A stretch of DNA of 64,000 nucleotides from Pseudomonas sp. PA15(2017) (GCF_001945395.1 NZ_MSXV01000002.1:124001-188000), one strand, 5' to 3'; positions 36,263 through 45,276 are shown, numbered from the stretch's first letter. Numbers and translations are program-made. Notes: generated by a model from the letters alone, not told the origin.

Positions 36263-36742
36263 CTAGATGTTCAGCACGCCGGAGGGCAGCATCAGATCGA
36301 AGCCCTGGCGGAAGATGAGGTAGATGACGATGGCCGAGATGATCGCCGTGATCACGTAGGTCACGTGGCCGATCTTCTGCCCGTGGGGCGTCAGCACGAT
36401 GAACTGTAGGTACAGGTAAATCGCCGTGACGATGGGAAAGCCGATAGGCTCCAGGGTGGCGATGTAGGCGGCGATCAGCGCCAGGGTCTTGATCACCGTG
36501 CCGTACTCGGAGACCTCGCCCTTCTTGTCGTCGGCCGGGGCGTCGGCGGCCGGCGCGTTGCGAAAGCCGAATACCAGCTGCAGCACGCCCAGCCCGCACA
36601 TGAAGATCGCCAGTACGTAAGGCACGAACGCGGCGTCGATGAACGACTTGCGCGGCAGGCTCATGGTGGCCAGCAGGTAAGCGACGCCGGCGGCCAGCAT
36701 GAAGCCGCCGGTGATCAGCTCTTTTCGCTTGAAAGCATCCAC
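36263..36742 (-). CDS. tctB: tripartite tricarboxylate transporter, small permease TctB
   Basis: 159 residues with four transmembrane helices (LITGGFMLAAGVAYLLATM, VLAIFMCGLGVLQLVFGF, LALIAAYIATLEPIGFPI, VITAIISAIVIYLIF) and a hydrophilic loop between the second and third. It is the usual TctB partner, 10 bases upstream of tctA and 61 bases downstream of tctC. Confidence 0.92.
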   Translation of the reverse strand: MDAFKRKELITGGFMLAAGVAYLLATMSLPRKSFIDAAFVPYVLAIFMCGLGVLQLVFGFRNAPAADAPADDKKGEVSEYGTVIKTLALIAAYIATLEPIGFPIVTAIYLYLQFIVLTPHGQKIGHVTYVITAIISAIVIYLIFRQGFDLMLPSGVLNI

Positions 36743-36803
36743 AGCGAACTCCTATGGATCGGGGAATGAAAAAGCCGCAAGCGGGGGCTTGCGGCTGCAG
36801 GGA

Positions 36804-37772
36804 TCAGTTCGATTGCCGCAGGGCGTCCTTGAACTGCATGAACTCCTCGCGGTGCTCCTTGAGCATGGCAATGGCGTCATCCGTGCCGTAGTAGGCCACC
36901 GGCTGCTTGTAGGTCTTGGCCAGCTCCTCGCCGTAGCTGGGGATCTCGGTGATCTGTTTCATGACCTCGGCCATCTTGGCGACGATGGCGGCGTCGGTGC
37001 CTTTCGGGAAGGCCACCACGTAGGGCTTCTCGACGATCAGGTCGACGTCCTTCTCGCGGAAGGTGGGGATGTCGCCAACCAGCGGGTTGCGCTCCTCGTT
37101 GGGCTGCGCCAGGGCGTTCATCGCGCCGCTCTGGATGTAGTCCTGCAGCGCGCCGTAGCTGATCGCGCCCATGTCAATGCGCCCGCCCAGCAGCGCGACG
37201 ATGCGCTCGGCCACGGTGCCGGTGTCGATGTAGCGCAGCTCGGTACCGGTGCGTTTCTCGAACATCAGGCCCTGCAGATGGGAAAAGTTACCCATCTCGG
37301 TGCCGTAGGAGATGCTCTTGGGCTTTTCCTTGGCCTGGGCGATCAGCTTCTCGACGCTGTCGATGCCCGACTGCTTGGAGGCTACGAAGATCGACGCCTT
37401 GTCGACGCCAGCGATGCAGGAAATGTCGAAGGCGTCATAGCTGTCATCGCTGAGACCGGCGACTTCGTTGACGATCAACTGGCCGGTGTGGGTGAACAGA
37501 ATGGTGTGGCCGTCAGCCGATGATTCTTTTACGTGGGAAGCCGCCACCGTGCCGCCGCCACCGCCCATGTTGGTGATCACCATCGGCTTGCCGGTAATCT
37601 GGGTGAAGTACTTGGCCATCATGCGGGCGTTGAAGTCGGTGTCGCCGCCGGCGTTGGCCGGCACCACGACCTGAACCGCGCGGGTCGGCCAGTTCGGCTC
37701 CTGGGCGAAACTGGTGGCGGAAGTGGTCAGCAGGGCTGCGGACAGCAAGGTCGCGGACAGAATTTTATTCAT
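36804..37772 (-). CDS. tctC: tripartite tricarboxylate transporter substrate-binding protein TctC
   Basis: A 322-residue Bug-family periplasmic binding protein. Signal peptide cleaved near SFA-QEPN, then NWPTRAVQVVVPANAGGDTDFNAR, the family's carboxylate-binding loop. ATG 37772 is chosen over an upstream in-frame ATG because GGAGAACTT precedes it and the signal peptide starts there. The substrate (citrate, other tricarboxylate or hydroxyacid) is unknown. It heads the tctCBA operon; no TctDE two-component genes are adjacent. A 645-bp regulatory gap separates it from a divergent hydroxyacid dehydrogenase-like gene. Confidence 0.92.
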   Translation of the reverse strand: MNKILSATLLSAALLTTSATSFAQEPNWPTRAVQVVVPANAGGDTDFNARMMAKYFTQITGKPMVITNMGGGGGTVAASHVKESSADGHTILFTHTGQLIVNEVAGLSDDSYDAFDISCIAGVDKASIFVASKQSGIDSVEKLIAQAKEKPKSISYGTEMGNFSHLQGLMFEKRTGTELRYIDTGTVAERIVALLGGRIDMGAISYGALQDYIQSGAMNALAQPNEERNPLVGDIPTFREKDVDLIVEKPYVVAFPKGTDAAIVAKMAEVMKQITEIPSYGEELAKTYKQPVAYYGTDDAIAMLKEHREEFMQFKDALRQSN

Positions 37773-37969
37773 TGGAAGTTCTCCGATAACGCCACGCCTG
37801 AACAACTCGATGGCTTGTTTTCAGCGCGTACTTAATAGGAAGCCCAACCCGCCCGATAATTAATCAGCAGGTAAGTCATATGGCGATTGGGGATGGCGAG
37901 GCGGCGTTAGTGCCGGTCTGGACTGCTGCGAGGACTCATGGCGAGAGCGGATCCTATGATTATTATTAG

Positions 37970-37999
37970 TTGGCGTCGTACGTTGTCGTATGACGGCAA
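37970..37999. promoter_or_regulatory. imperfect 13-bp-arm dyad upstream of tctC
   Basis: TTGGCGTCGTACG and, inverted, TTGCCGTCATACG (11 of 13 matched) flank TTGT. The GTCGTATGAC half resembles operators of FCD-type GntR regulators, but no such regulator gene is adjacent. It lies 198 bases upstream of the tctC start, in the 645-bp divergent gap. Confidence 0.45.
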
Positions 38000-38039
38000 G
38001 AGGATGATTGTCTGCGCTGTTCGGCCTGTCAATGAAGCA

Positions 38040-38230
38040 TCTTTAGATAAGCCGATTCATAATGTTTCATTTGTATAAATTATTGATTTATAAAAAATTT
38101 ATTAAATGTTTCATTATTTTTCTTGTGTGTCGTTTCGGACGCTGTTTATTAAATGAGCGGGTTATTGCCGATTTGGAATTTACTAATAAGCGGATTCTTG
38201 CCGATTTAAACTTCGTTATACGATGACTTA
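38040..38230. other. AT-rich block with 18-bp direct repeats, tctC to hydroxyacid dehydrogenase gap
   Basis: This is the lowest-GC stretch in the window. It contains GCGGGTTATTGCCGATTT (38157-38174) and GCGGATTCTTGCCGATTT (38190-38207), a direct repeat with a 33-base period, about three helical turns. No coding frame is credible. The rest of the gap (37773-37960 and 38231-38417) shows nothing recognisable. Confidence 0.5.
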
Positions 38231-38417
38231 TGATTTGATCGGTGCAGCAATCTGCTCGACAAACTTTCCATGGCGGCTCGATAAGCCTTGCCATGTACTG
38301 CCGCCAGCGCCGACTTCATCTGCCGAGGCCTGCGTACAGCGGTTTCTGTCCCTGGCTGGCGAACTCGCACTGTCGAGTCAGCGGCCATCCTGACCATTCC
38401 CTGCGGAGTACCCTTGC

Positions 38418-39836
38418 ATGAGCCACCTGCCAGCCGAACTGCTACGGACCCTCGGCGAGATCATCGGCGCGGCCGGCCTGATCGATGACCCGGCGGCCAT
38501 GCAGCCCTACCTCAGTGACTGGCGTAATGCCTACCGTGGGCGCGCCGCGCTGGTGGTGCGCCCGGCCTCCACCGGGGAAGTGGCCGCAGTGGTTCGTGCA
38601 TGTCACCAGGCCGGCGTGCCGCTGGTGCCACAGGGCGGCAACACCGGGTTGTGTGGCGGGTCGATCCCGGACGACTCGGGGCACCAGGTGGTGCTGTCGC
38701 TGACCCGCCTGACCCGGATTCGTGATGTCGATCCGGGCAACGAAACCATCACCGTCGAGGCCGGCGTGTTGCTCCAGCAGGTGCAGGAAGCCGCCGCTTC
38801 GGTAGGCCGCCAGTTTCCCCTGTCGCTCGGCGCCGAGGGCAGTTGCACCATCGGCGGCAACCTGGCGACCAACGCCGGCGGCACCGCGGTACTGCGCTAC
38901 GGCAACATGCGCGACCTGACCCTGGGCGTCGAAGTGGTGCTACCCGACGGGCGCCTGTGGAACGGCTTGCGCGGCCTGCGCAAGGACAACACCGGCTATG
39001 ACCTCAAGCATCTGTTCATCGGCAGCGAAGGCACCCTGGGCATCATCACCGCGGCGGTACTCAAGCTCTATCCGGCGGTGCGCAGCCGCACCACGGCCTG
39101 GGTCGCGCTGCCCAGCCCGCAGGCGGCGGTGGCGCTGATCGGCCGTATGCGCGCATTGTGCGGCGACCGGCTGACCGGGTTCGAGCTGATGTCGCGGCAG
39201 AGCGTGGGGTTCGTGCTGCGCCACGTACCGGGTTGCAGCGATCCCTTCGCCGCGGTGCATCCCTGGTACGTGTTGATCGAACTCAGTGACACGCTGCCCG
39301 AGGCGCCGCTCAACGCCATGCTGGAAACCGGCCTCGGTGCCGCCTTCGAGCAGGGCGAGGCGCTGGACGCCGTCGTGGCCAGCAGCGAGGCGCAGGTCGC
39401 GGCGTTATGGAAGCTGCGCGAGGGCATTTCCGAAGCGCAGAACCACGAGGGGCCGAGCCTCAAGCACGATATCAGCGTGCCGGTCAGCGCCATTGCCGCC
39501 TTCATCGCCCAGGCGGACGAGCGCCTGCAGCAGGCGTTCCCAGGTGTGCGCATCGTCTGCTACGGCCATGTTGGTGACGGCAACCTGCACTACAACATCA
39601 GCAAGCCGCTGGGCAGCGAGGATGCCCCGTTCAAGGCCCAGGCCGAGGCGATCATGCACCTCATCTACGACGTGACCGCGGCCTTTGCCGGCAGCATCAG
39701 CGCCGAGCATGGCCTCGGCCAGGCCAAGCGCGAGGCGGCGCGGCGCTACAAGGACCCGCTGGAGCTGGAGCTGATGCGCAGCCTCAAGCAGACGCTGGAC
39801 CCTTCCGGTTTGATGAACCCCGGCAAACTGCTCTGA
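38418..39836 (+). CDS. FAD-linked D-2-hydroxyacid dehydrogenase (GlcD / D-2-hydroxyglutarate dehydrogenase type)
   Basis: A 472-residue PCMH-type flavoprotein. FAD-binding stretches VPLVPQGGNTGLCGG and PLSLGAEGSCTIGGNLATNAGG lie in the N-terminal half. The C-terminal FAD_oxidase_C domain has the metal/substrate histidines in GHVGDGNLHYN and ISAEHGLGQAKR. It oxidises a D-2-hydroxy acid (lactate, glycolate, 2-hydroxyglutarate or malate class); which one is not resolved. It is divergent from tctCBA, so the imported carboxylate could be its substrate, which is inference. Confidence 0.88.
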   Translation: MSHLPAELLRTLGEIIGAAGLIDDPAAMQPYLSDWRNAYRGRAALVVRPASTGEVAAVVRACHQAGVPLVPQGGNTGLCGGSIPDDSGHQVVLSLTRLTRIRDVDPGNETITVEAGVLLQQVQEAAASVGRQFPLSLGAEGSCTIGGNLATNAGGTAVLRYGNMRDLTLGVEVVLPDGRLWNGLRGLRKDNTGYDLKHLFIGSEGTLGIITAAVLKLYPAVRSRTTAWVALPSPQAAVALIGRMRALCGDRLTGFELMSRQSVGFVLRHVPGCSDPFAAVHPWYVLIELSDTLPEAPLNAMLETGLGAAFEQGEALDAVVASSEAQVAALWKLREGISEAQNHEGPSLKHDISVPVSAIAAFIAQADERLQQAFPGVRIVCYGHVGDGNLHYNISKPLGSEDAPFKAQAEAIMHLIYDVTAAFAGSISAEHGLGQAKREAARRYKDPLELELMRSLKQTLDPSGLMNPGKLL

Positions 39837-39909
39837 TCCGGCGCCTGGCGCTCATGCTGGGCGTGGCGGATACTGCCGGCCTCCCGTGACCGGAATAAGG
39901 ACGTTCTTC

Positions 39910-40983
39910 GTGCGCCTGCTGCTCTTGCCCTTGCTTGCCCTCACCCTGCCAGCGCTGGCCGATGTGCGTATCGACGATCTCACCGACAAGCGCAGCGATT
40001 GGGAAACCTACCGCTTCCCGTTGCTGGTCGGCGACAGCCCGGCCACCGCCCGGATCAACACCTTCCTGCAGGCGCGCGAGTTGCAGGCGCTGCCGGGGCG
40101 CTTCGCCAAATCACCCTTCGAGAAGGTGCAGCCCAAGGAGGGCGAGCACTGGGGGGTGAACAGCCTCGATTACCAGATCAGCGGCCAGGGGCCGGGTTAT
40201 CTGTCGCTGAGCATCGACAGTGAATACACCGCTGCCTACAGCAGCCAGGGCTCGCGGGGCTACAATTTCGATCTGGCCAGCGGCCGCCCCATCGGCTTGC
40301 CACAATTGCTCAGCCCCGAGGGGCTGCTGCGTCTCCAGACCGAACTGCAGGCGCAGCGGGTCAAGCGCCTCGAGAATTTTCTCAAGGCCATGCCGCCGAG
40401 CAAGCCGGAAAAACCTGGCACGTTGACTGACGATGAGCAGTGGCTGGAAGACCAGCGCGCCATGTACACCGAATGCCTCGACACGCGACGCGACGCCGGC
40501 CTCGACTACGACCGCTTGCAACTGGGTGCTGACAGCCTGAGCGTGATTGGCGAGACCTGCGCCAACCACGCCAGCCGCGCGCTGGACGAGCTTGGCGAGT
40601 TCCGCAACAGCGCCAGCTACCAGTCCCTGAGCGCCGACCTCAGCCCCTACGGCCGCTGCCTGCTGCTGGAAAAGCGCAACGATTGCACCCTGCCGGCGAA
40701 CAGCACGGCGCAAGGCGTTTACCACGGCAGCATCGGGCCTTATCCTATCACCCTGGTGATCGAGCAGCTGTATAGCGACCACAGCCTGTCCGCCAGCTAC
40801 TTCTACGACAAGCACGCCAGGCAGATCGAACTGGGCGGCGAGTTCCAGCAGGACTTTCTCACCCTCCACGAAAGCGGCGAACCACCGGCCCGCTTCGAAC
40901 TCGAATTCCAGGCCGATGGCAGCTTGACCGGCACTTGGCAGCAGGGCGAGAAATCGCCGCTGGCCGTCAAACTCACCCCGTAG
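39910..40983 (+). CDS. hypothetical exported protein
   Basis: 357 residues from GTG 39910, eight bases after AAGGA. An in-frame GTG at 39886 is less well placed. The signal peptide is RLLLLPLLALTLPALA with cleavage before DVRIDD. The mature protein contains YQISGQGPGYLSLSIDSEYTA and a NFDLASGRPIGLPQLLSPEG stretch. These resemble the DUF4163/DUF3298-like fold where a secreted beta protein has a 'store of Tyr/Ser-rich' strand, but the assignment is weak. A second lipocalin-like half (HGSIGPYPITLVIEQLY to the end) is seen. Function unknown. Confidence 0.65.
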   Translation: MRLLLLPLLALTLPALADVRIDDLTDKRSDWETYRFPLLVGDSPATARINTFLQARELQALPGRFAKSPFEKVQPKEGEHWGVNSLDYQISGQGPGYLSLSIDSEYTAAYSSQGSRGYNFDLASGRPIGLPQLLSPEGLLRLQTELQAQRVKRLENFLKAMPPSKPEKPGTLTDDEQWLEDQRAMYTECLDTRRDAGLDYDRLQLGADSLSVIGETCANHASRALDELGEFRNSASYQSLSADLSPYGRCLLLEKRNDCTLPANSTAQGVYHGSIGPYPITLVIEQLYSDHSLSASYFYDKHARQIELGGEFQQDFLTLHESGEPPARFELEFQADGSLTGTWQQGEKSPLAVKLTP

Positions 40984-41002
40984 CGCTCGACGAGGAGGAC
41001 TC

Positions 41003-41782
41003 ATGTGGCATCTGGTCTGTGGTGACAATGCCGTCGCCGGCGTCACCCATGTGATCGGCCAGGAGGCCGCCGAGGCCGGCCTGCGTGTGCTGCGCGACGA
41101 CCTGGCCGTCGGCCCGCTGGGCGATGTCGACGCGCCGCCCTGTGAGGCACGCGCGGCGTTCTGGCGTGGGGTATGGCCGGCAGGCGTGACGCCGGTACCG
41201 GATTTTGCCGCGGACCTGCCCGCCGATGCGCGGTGGCTCGCCGATCTGGCCGGCCAGGAGCGGCCGGTGACCGTCTGGCACGGCGACAGCGCCAGCGAGC
41301 AATTGCTGCTGGCGCGTGTGGCCGATGCCCTCGAAGGCAGCGGCGTCGCCCTGCTCGAAGTGGCCTGCGGCACCGGCAACAGCTGGGTGCAGAGCCGCAG
41401 GGCGGTGGCCATGCACGCTCCGCAGGCGCTGCTGGAGTTGGCCAACCCGCAGCCGGTCGGGCCTGAACGCCTTGCCGTGCTGGCGGCGCAGTGGCGTGCC
41501 GTGGTTGCCGATGGCGGGCTGATTCATCGCTGGCAGGCAGGCGCGTTCAGCACCGAGGATTACCAGGCCATCGACGCGGCACTGCTGCGCCACGCCCGCG
41601 CCGAGCCACAACCCTTGGCACGGGTGATGGCCGAGGTGATGGCGCGCTGCGACGGCTTCTTCGCCACCGACTTCTTCCTGTTCTGGCGTGCCCGCGAGCT
41701 GGCCCACAGCGGCCAGCTGGTGCTCGGCGGTGAGCCGGGCGAGCACGGTTACTCGGGGCTGCAGGTGCGCCGCAGCAGCTGA
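41003..41782 (+). CDS. DUF1835/DUF3658-type protein
   Basis: 259 residues, no signal peptide or membrane segment. The start MWHLVCGDNAVAGV, the LRDDLAVGPLGD loop and VTVWHGDSASEQLLLARV (a W-x-G-x-x-x-x-E pattern) are characteristic of DUF1835 proteins, often with a C-terminal DUF3658 region as here. The biochemical role is unknown. GAGGAGG lies before the ATG. The MITE at 41796 begins 13 bases after its stop. Confidence 0.78.
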   Translation: MWHLVCGDNAVAGVTHVIGQEAAEAGLRVLRDDLAVGPLGDVDAPPCEARAAFWRGVWPAGVTPVPDFAADLPADARWLADLAGQERPVTVWHGDSASEQLLLARVADALEGSGVALLEVACGTGNSWVQSRRAVAMHAPQALLELANPQPVGPERLAVLAAQWRAVVADGGLIHRWQAGAFSTEDYQAIDAALLRHARAEPQPLARVMAEVMARCDGFFATDFFLFWRARELAHSGQLVLGGEPGEHGYSGLQVRRSS

Positions 41783-41795
41783 TTCAGCCGCTGAA

Positions 41796-41935
41796 GGGCA
41801 CCTCTAAAAACTACCTACGTTGTCAGCGCGGCGTTAAAAACAGGCTAAAAATGCTCATTTACAGCACGTAAACTCCGCTTTTTAGCCTGTTTTTGCCTTG
41901 CGCTGACTGCCTCGCCGACGTTTTTAGAGCTGCCC
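41796..41935. mobile_element. MITE copy 2, 140 bp, inserted in the AraC gene end
   Basis: Ends GGGCACCTCTAAAAAC and GTTTTTAGAGCTGCCC form terminal inverted repeats. The target duplication TGAA is present on both sides (41792-41795 and 41936-41939). The interior aligns with the inverse of the copy at 32152-32290. It now supplies the last 25 codons and the stop of the AraC gene. Confidence 0.9.
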
Positions 41936-42719
41936 TGAAGAACTCGCCGGGCGTGGCGCCGAACTGCTGGCGAAAGGCGGCGATGAAGGCTGAAGTGGAG
42001 TCGTAGCCGCAGAGCAGGGCAACGTCGGTGACGCGCTCGCCGCGCTCCAGCGGCGTCAGTGCGCCGAGCAGGCGCAGGCGTTGCCGCCAGGCGCGAAAGG
42101 TCAGGCCGGTGTCGCGCAGGAACAGGCGGCTGAGGGTCTTTTCCGACACGCCGAGCCGTTCGCCCCAGGCGGCCAGGGTGCGGTCGTCGTCTGGTTTATT
42201 CTGCAACTGGCTGCACAGGGTGCACAGCCGCGCATCGCCTGGCCACGGCAGCGACAGGTGCACCTCGGGCGCCGCCCGCAGGCGGTCGAGCAGCACCTGA
42301 GCCAGGCGGCCGTCCGGCCCGCTTTCGTCGTACTCCACCGGTAGTTCGCAGAAGCTGCGAATCAACTCGCGGGTCAGCGCATCCACGCCCAGCACCCGGC
42401 AGTTTTGCGTTGTGCTCTCGGGGTTGTCGTCCTGCAGGTAGAGGCTGCGCATTTCGGTGTTCGCCGAGCTGAGCACTTCGTGTTCCAGGCCGGCGGGAAT
42501 CCAGATGGCCCGCTGCGGTGGTGCGACGAAGCGGCCGGCTGCGGTGTGTACGTGCAGCACGCCCTGAATGGCGTAGGTCAACTGCACCCAGGCGTGGCGG
42601 TGGCGCGGCGTGCCGGTCTGGCGCGGCAGCGACTCGTTGCGCGCGTAGAGCGGGCGGGGCAAGCGTTCCAGGTGCGGAATGCTGCGTTCGGCGATACTGC
42701 TCTGTCCGTTAGGCGACAT
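41859..42719 (-). CDS. AraC-family regulator with MITE-altered C-terminus
   Basis: 286 residues: N-terminal cupin sensor (HRHAWVQLTYAIQGVLHVHT, about 40-60) and C-terminal double helix-turn-helix (LAAWGERLGVSEKTLSRLF to FIAAFRQQFGATPGEFF, about 180-262). The final 24 codons and the stop derive from the MITE inserted at 41796-41935. Removing the element and one TGAA copy restores TTC-AGC-GGC-TGA in frame, so the ancestral protein ended GEFFSG. The DNA-binding domain is complete, so the protein is probably functional. It is divergent from a bile acid:Na+ symporter-family gene, its likely target. Confidence 0.88.
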   Translation of the reverse strand: MSPNGQSSIAERSIPHLERLPRPLYARNESLPRQTGTPRHRHAWVQLTYAIQGVLHVHTAAGRFVAPPQRAIWIPAGLEHEVLSSANTEMRSLYLQDDNPESTTQNCRVLGVDALTRELIRSFCELPVEYDESGPDGRLAQVLLDRLRAAPEVHLSLPWPGDARLCTLCSQLQNKPDDDRTLAAWGERLGVSEKTLSRLFLRDTGLTFRAWRQRLRLLGALTPLERGERVTDVALLCGYDSTSAFIAAFRQQFGATPGEFFRAALKTSARQSAQGKNRLKSGVYVL

Positions 42720-42816
42720 GATCTGGCTTTATGGCGTTAGTCGGCAATAGCCAGGCAGGGTAAAGTGAGCGCCTTTGGATGGCAACTGCCTGCCTCGACT
42801 GCCCGGAGTCCCACCC

Positions 42817-43818
42817 ATGGCCCGCTCTCGCTTACTGCCCGACAACTTCACCCTGACGCTGATCGCCGTCGTGCTCACCGCCACCTTCCTGCCCGTCAGT
42901 GGCCAGGCAGCCGTGGCGTTCGGCTGGATCACCAACCTGGCAATCGCCCTGCTGTTCTTCCTGCATGGTGCCAAGCTGTCGCGTGAGGCGATCCTCGCCG
43001 GCGCCGGCCACTGGCGCCTGCACCTGCTGGTGTTCAGCTGCACCTTCATCCTCTTCCCGCTGCTGGGCCTGGCGCTCAAGCCGCTGCTGTCGCCGCTGAT
43101 CGGCACCGAACTGTACCTGGGCATGCTCTACCTGTGCGCCCTGCCGGCCACCGTGCAGTCGGCCATCGCTTTCACCTCGCTGGCGCGCGGCAACATCCCT
43201 GCCGCGATCTGCAGCGCGGCGGCGTCCAGCCTGTTCGGCATCTTCCTCACCCCGTTGCTGGTGGCGCTGCTGATGGACGTGCACGGCAGCGGCGGCTCGC
43301 TGCTCGATGCCATCGGCAAGATCACCCTGCAGCTGCTGGTGCCGTTCATTCTTGGCCAGATCGCCCGGCGCTGGATCGGCGCCTGGGTCGGGCGCAACAA
43401 GAACTGGCTCAAGTACGTCGACCAGAGCTCTATCCTGCTGGTGGTCTACACCGCCTTCAGTGCGGCGGTGGTCGAGGGCCTGTGGAATCAGGTGTCCTGG
43501 CCGACCCTGGGCCTGCTGATCCTCTCCTGCTGCCTGTTGCTGGCCCTGGCGCTGGGTATCACCGCGCTGCTCGGCAAGGTGTGCGGCTTCAACCAGGAAG
43601 ACCGCATCACCATCCTGTTCTGCGGCTCGAAGAAGAGCCTGGCCACCGGCGTACCAATGGCCCAGGTGCTGTTCGCCGGCAGCAGCATCGGCTTGATGAT
43701 CCTGCCGATGATGCTGTTCCACCAGATCCAGCTGATGGTCTGCGCGGTGCTTGCCCAGCGTTATGCCAGGCGGGTCGATCCGGTCGCATCGAGCGAAACC
43801 AAGGTGGCGGTGAATTGA
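42817..43818 (+). CDS. bile acid:sodium symporter-family transporter (SBF-like)
   Basis: A 333-residue membrane protein with about ten helices. Family marks are LFFLHGAKLSREAILAG near residue 50, LPATVQSAIAFTSLARGN near 110 and the ILFCGSKKSLATGVPMA motif near 265, all of the SBF-like group (YfeH type). It transports an organic anion or metabolite; the substrate is unknown. ATG 42817 follows CCGGAG; the longer frame would overlap the AraC promoter region. The 97-bp gap to the divergent AraC gene suggests shared regulation. Confidence 0.87.
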   Translation: MARSRLLPDNFTLTLIAVVLTATFLPVSGQAAVAFGWITNLAIALLFFLHGAKLSREAILAGAGHWRLHLLVFSCTFILFPLLGLALKPLLSPLIGTELYLGMLYLCALPATVQSAIAFTSLARGNIPAAICSAAASSLFGIFLTPLLVALLMDVHGSGGSLLDAIGKITLQLLVPFILGQIARRWIGAWVGRNKNWLKYVDQSSILLVVYTAFSAAVVEGLWNQVSWPTLGLLILSCCLLLALALGITALLGKVCGFNQEDRITILFCGSKKSLATGVPMAQVLFAGSSIGLMILPMMLFHQIQLMVCAVLAQRYARRVDPVASSETKVAVN

Positions 43819-44213
43819 GTAATCGCTCGTTTCTCAAGGCCTCACTGCTGTTGATCGCCCTGTTCCCAGCGCTGCCGGCTCATGCCTGGGTTCGGGTCGC
43901 GCCAGAGCTGGATGAGAACCCGCTGGCGGGCACGACATACTACGGCGTGCTATCGACCCTGGTGCCGTTTCTCACCACCACCAAGCCGGGAGAGGGCACC
44001 GAGCTGGCCGAGGAAGTATCGAAAGAGAGCAGTAGCCTCGAGCAGAAGTTGAAGCTGGCCCGGGACGATGCAGCGGCCTTCGTCGGCAGTCATGGGCAGA
44101 TTCGTGGGGTGATGCTGAAGGCGGCGCTGAGCGCGCTGCAGCAGCGCCGCGAGCTGGCAGCCTACAGTGACATGCAGTTGGCAGAGGCGTTGCTGGCTTA
44201 CGAGCCGCGCTAG
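43815..44213 (+). CDS. small hypothetical exported protein, TTG start
   Basis: 132 residues if begun at TTG 43815, overlapping the transporter stop by 4 bp with AAGGTGG eight bases upstream. The first residues form a signal peptide (FLKASLLLIALFPALPAHA). The mature part is helical and acidic (ELAEEVSKESSSLEQKLKLARDDAAAFVGSHG). No ATG start gives a signal peptide, so coupling to the transporter through TTG is favoured. I do not recognise the family. Confidence 0.6.
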   Translation: MSNRSFLKASLLLIALFPALPAHAWVRVAPELDENPLAGTTYYGVLSTLVPFLTTTKPGEGTELAEEVSKESSSLEQKLKLARDDAAAFVGSHGQIRGVMLKAALSALQQRRELAAYSDMQLAEALLAYEPR

Positions 44214-44270
44214 GCACGTCGAGCGCGAGTGAAACAGGCAAGGCGTAAGCGCCTTGCCTGCGTTCCAGCG

Positions 44271-45218
44271 CTAGAACAGCTTGTGCACGAAGCTGAGCAC
44301 GAACTTGTTGCCCTCCGTGCGGTTCTCGGCGCCCTGCTCGAAGTAGCTGTTGGCGGTCAGGATGTTCTCCTTCGAGAAGCTGTAGGTCAGCCCTGGGCCG
44401 ATGGCCCAGACCTGTTCGCGGCGGCCACTGACGTCGCGGCCGTCGACCTCGGTATCGCTGATCTGCTTGAGCCAGTAGCCGGCCAGGCCGACGCTCAGTT
44501 TGTCGTCGAGCGCGTACTGGGTGGCGAAGTTGGCATGCAGCGCTTGGCCGGCCTGGGTGCTCGATACATCGCCGAAGGCCGTCGACGGATCGCGGTTCTT
44601 GGCATTCCACAGGTACCAGAAGCGCCCGCTGACCGACCACCTGGGCGTGAACCAGTAAGTCGCCGCGTAATAGGGGTTGAACGACCAGAAATTGCCGCCA
44701 GGGTTGACCGATTTGTCGCGGTCATAGGCCCCGGTGGGCAGGATCACCTCGGCCTCGATGCGCTGGGCGAGCAGCGGCGAGCCGTCGGCGCGGGTGGTCA
44801 GCGAGGATTGCAGGAACGCCCCGAGCACGATGTCGCCCACGCCTTCGCGTGAACTGAGCACGGCGTTGTCGAGGCCATCGTCTACCTCGGCATGGGCCAG
44901 CCAGGGCACGATCACCGTGAAGCCGGGCATCCAGCCGCTCGCCATCGGCTGGCCCAGGTGAATGTATTGGGTGACCGGCGCGAAGGTCTCGATCTCCTGC
45001 TTGGGCAGCGGCAGCTTGTCGCCGTGCTCGTCGTTGAAGCGCGAAGCCTTGCCGTAGATCAGGTACTCGACCAGGTAGTTGCCGGGCCCGCCAGGCAGGG
45101 GCGCGCCGTCGTAGAAACTGGTGGAGCCGAGGTTGACCGAGGGTTGGTCGTAGGCCTGGGCGGTGCCTGCCAGCGCAGCCAGGCCGAGGGTCAGAAGCGG
45201 GAGACGTGATGCGTGCAT
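44271..45218 (-). CDS. outer-membrane channel of the SphA / phenol MetA-pathway family
   Basis: 315 residues with signal peptide (LPLLTLGLAALAGTAQA) and a mature beta-barrel ending in phenylalanine (FVLSFVHKLF), as outer-membrane porins do. The barrel pattern (NFWSFNPYYAATYWFTPRWSVSGRFWY, VWAIGPGLTYSFSKEN) matches the putative aromatic-uptake channel family often encoded with catabolic genes. ATG 45218 is chosen for the signal peptide. It is the last gene of a three-gene operon with an alcohol dehydrogenase and an aldehyde dehydrogenase. The leader has a CA motif ACAAGAACAACAAG. Confidence 0.85.
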   Translation of the reverse strand: MHASRLPLLTLGLAALAGTAQAYDQPSVNLGSTSFYDGAPLPGGPGNYLVEYLIYGKASRFNDEHGDKLPLPKQEIETFAPVTQYIHLGQPMASGWMPGFTVIVPWLAHAEVDDGLDNAVLSSREGVGDIVLGAFLQSSLTTRADGSPLLAQRIEAEVILPTGAYDRDKSVNPGGNFWSFNPYYAATYWFTPRWSVSGRFWYLWNAKNRDPSTAFGDVSSTQAGQALHANFATQYALDDKLSVGLAGYWLKQISDTEVDGRDVSGRREQVWAIGPGLTYSFSKENILTANSYFEQGAENRTEGNKFVLSFVHKLF

Positions 45219-45227
45219 GGTGATGAT

Positions 45228-45248
45228 CCTTGTCTTGTTGTTCTTGTC
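45228..45248 (-). promoter_or_regulatory. CA motif before the outer-membrane channel gene
   Basis: Minus strand AAGAACAACAAGACAAGG contains overlapping AAnAAnAA units 10-25 bases upstream of the start codon, the Hfq/Crc target form. Confidence 0.5.
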
Positions 45249-45276
45249 GTAGATCGTGGTGGCGCCTCGGCGAGGC

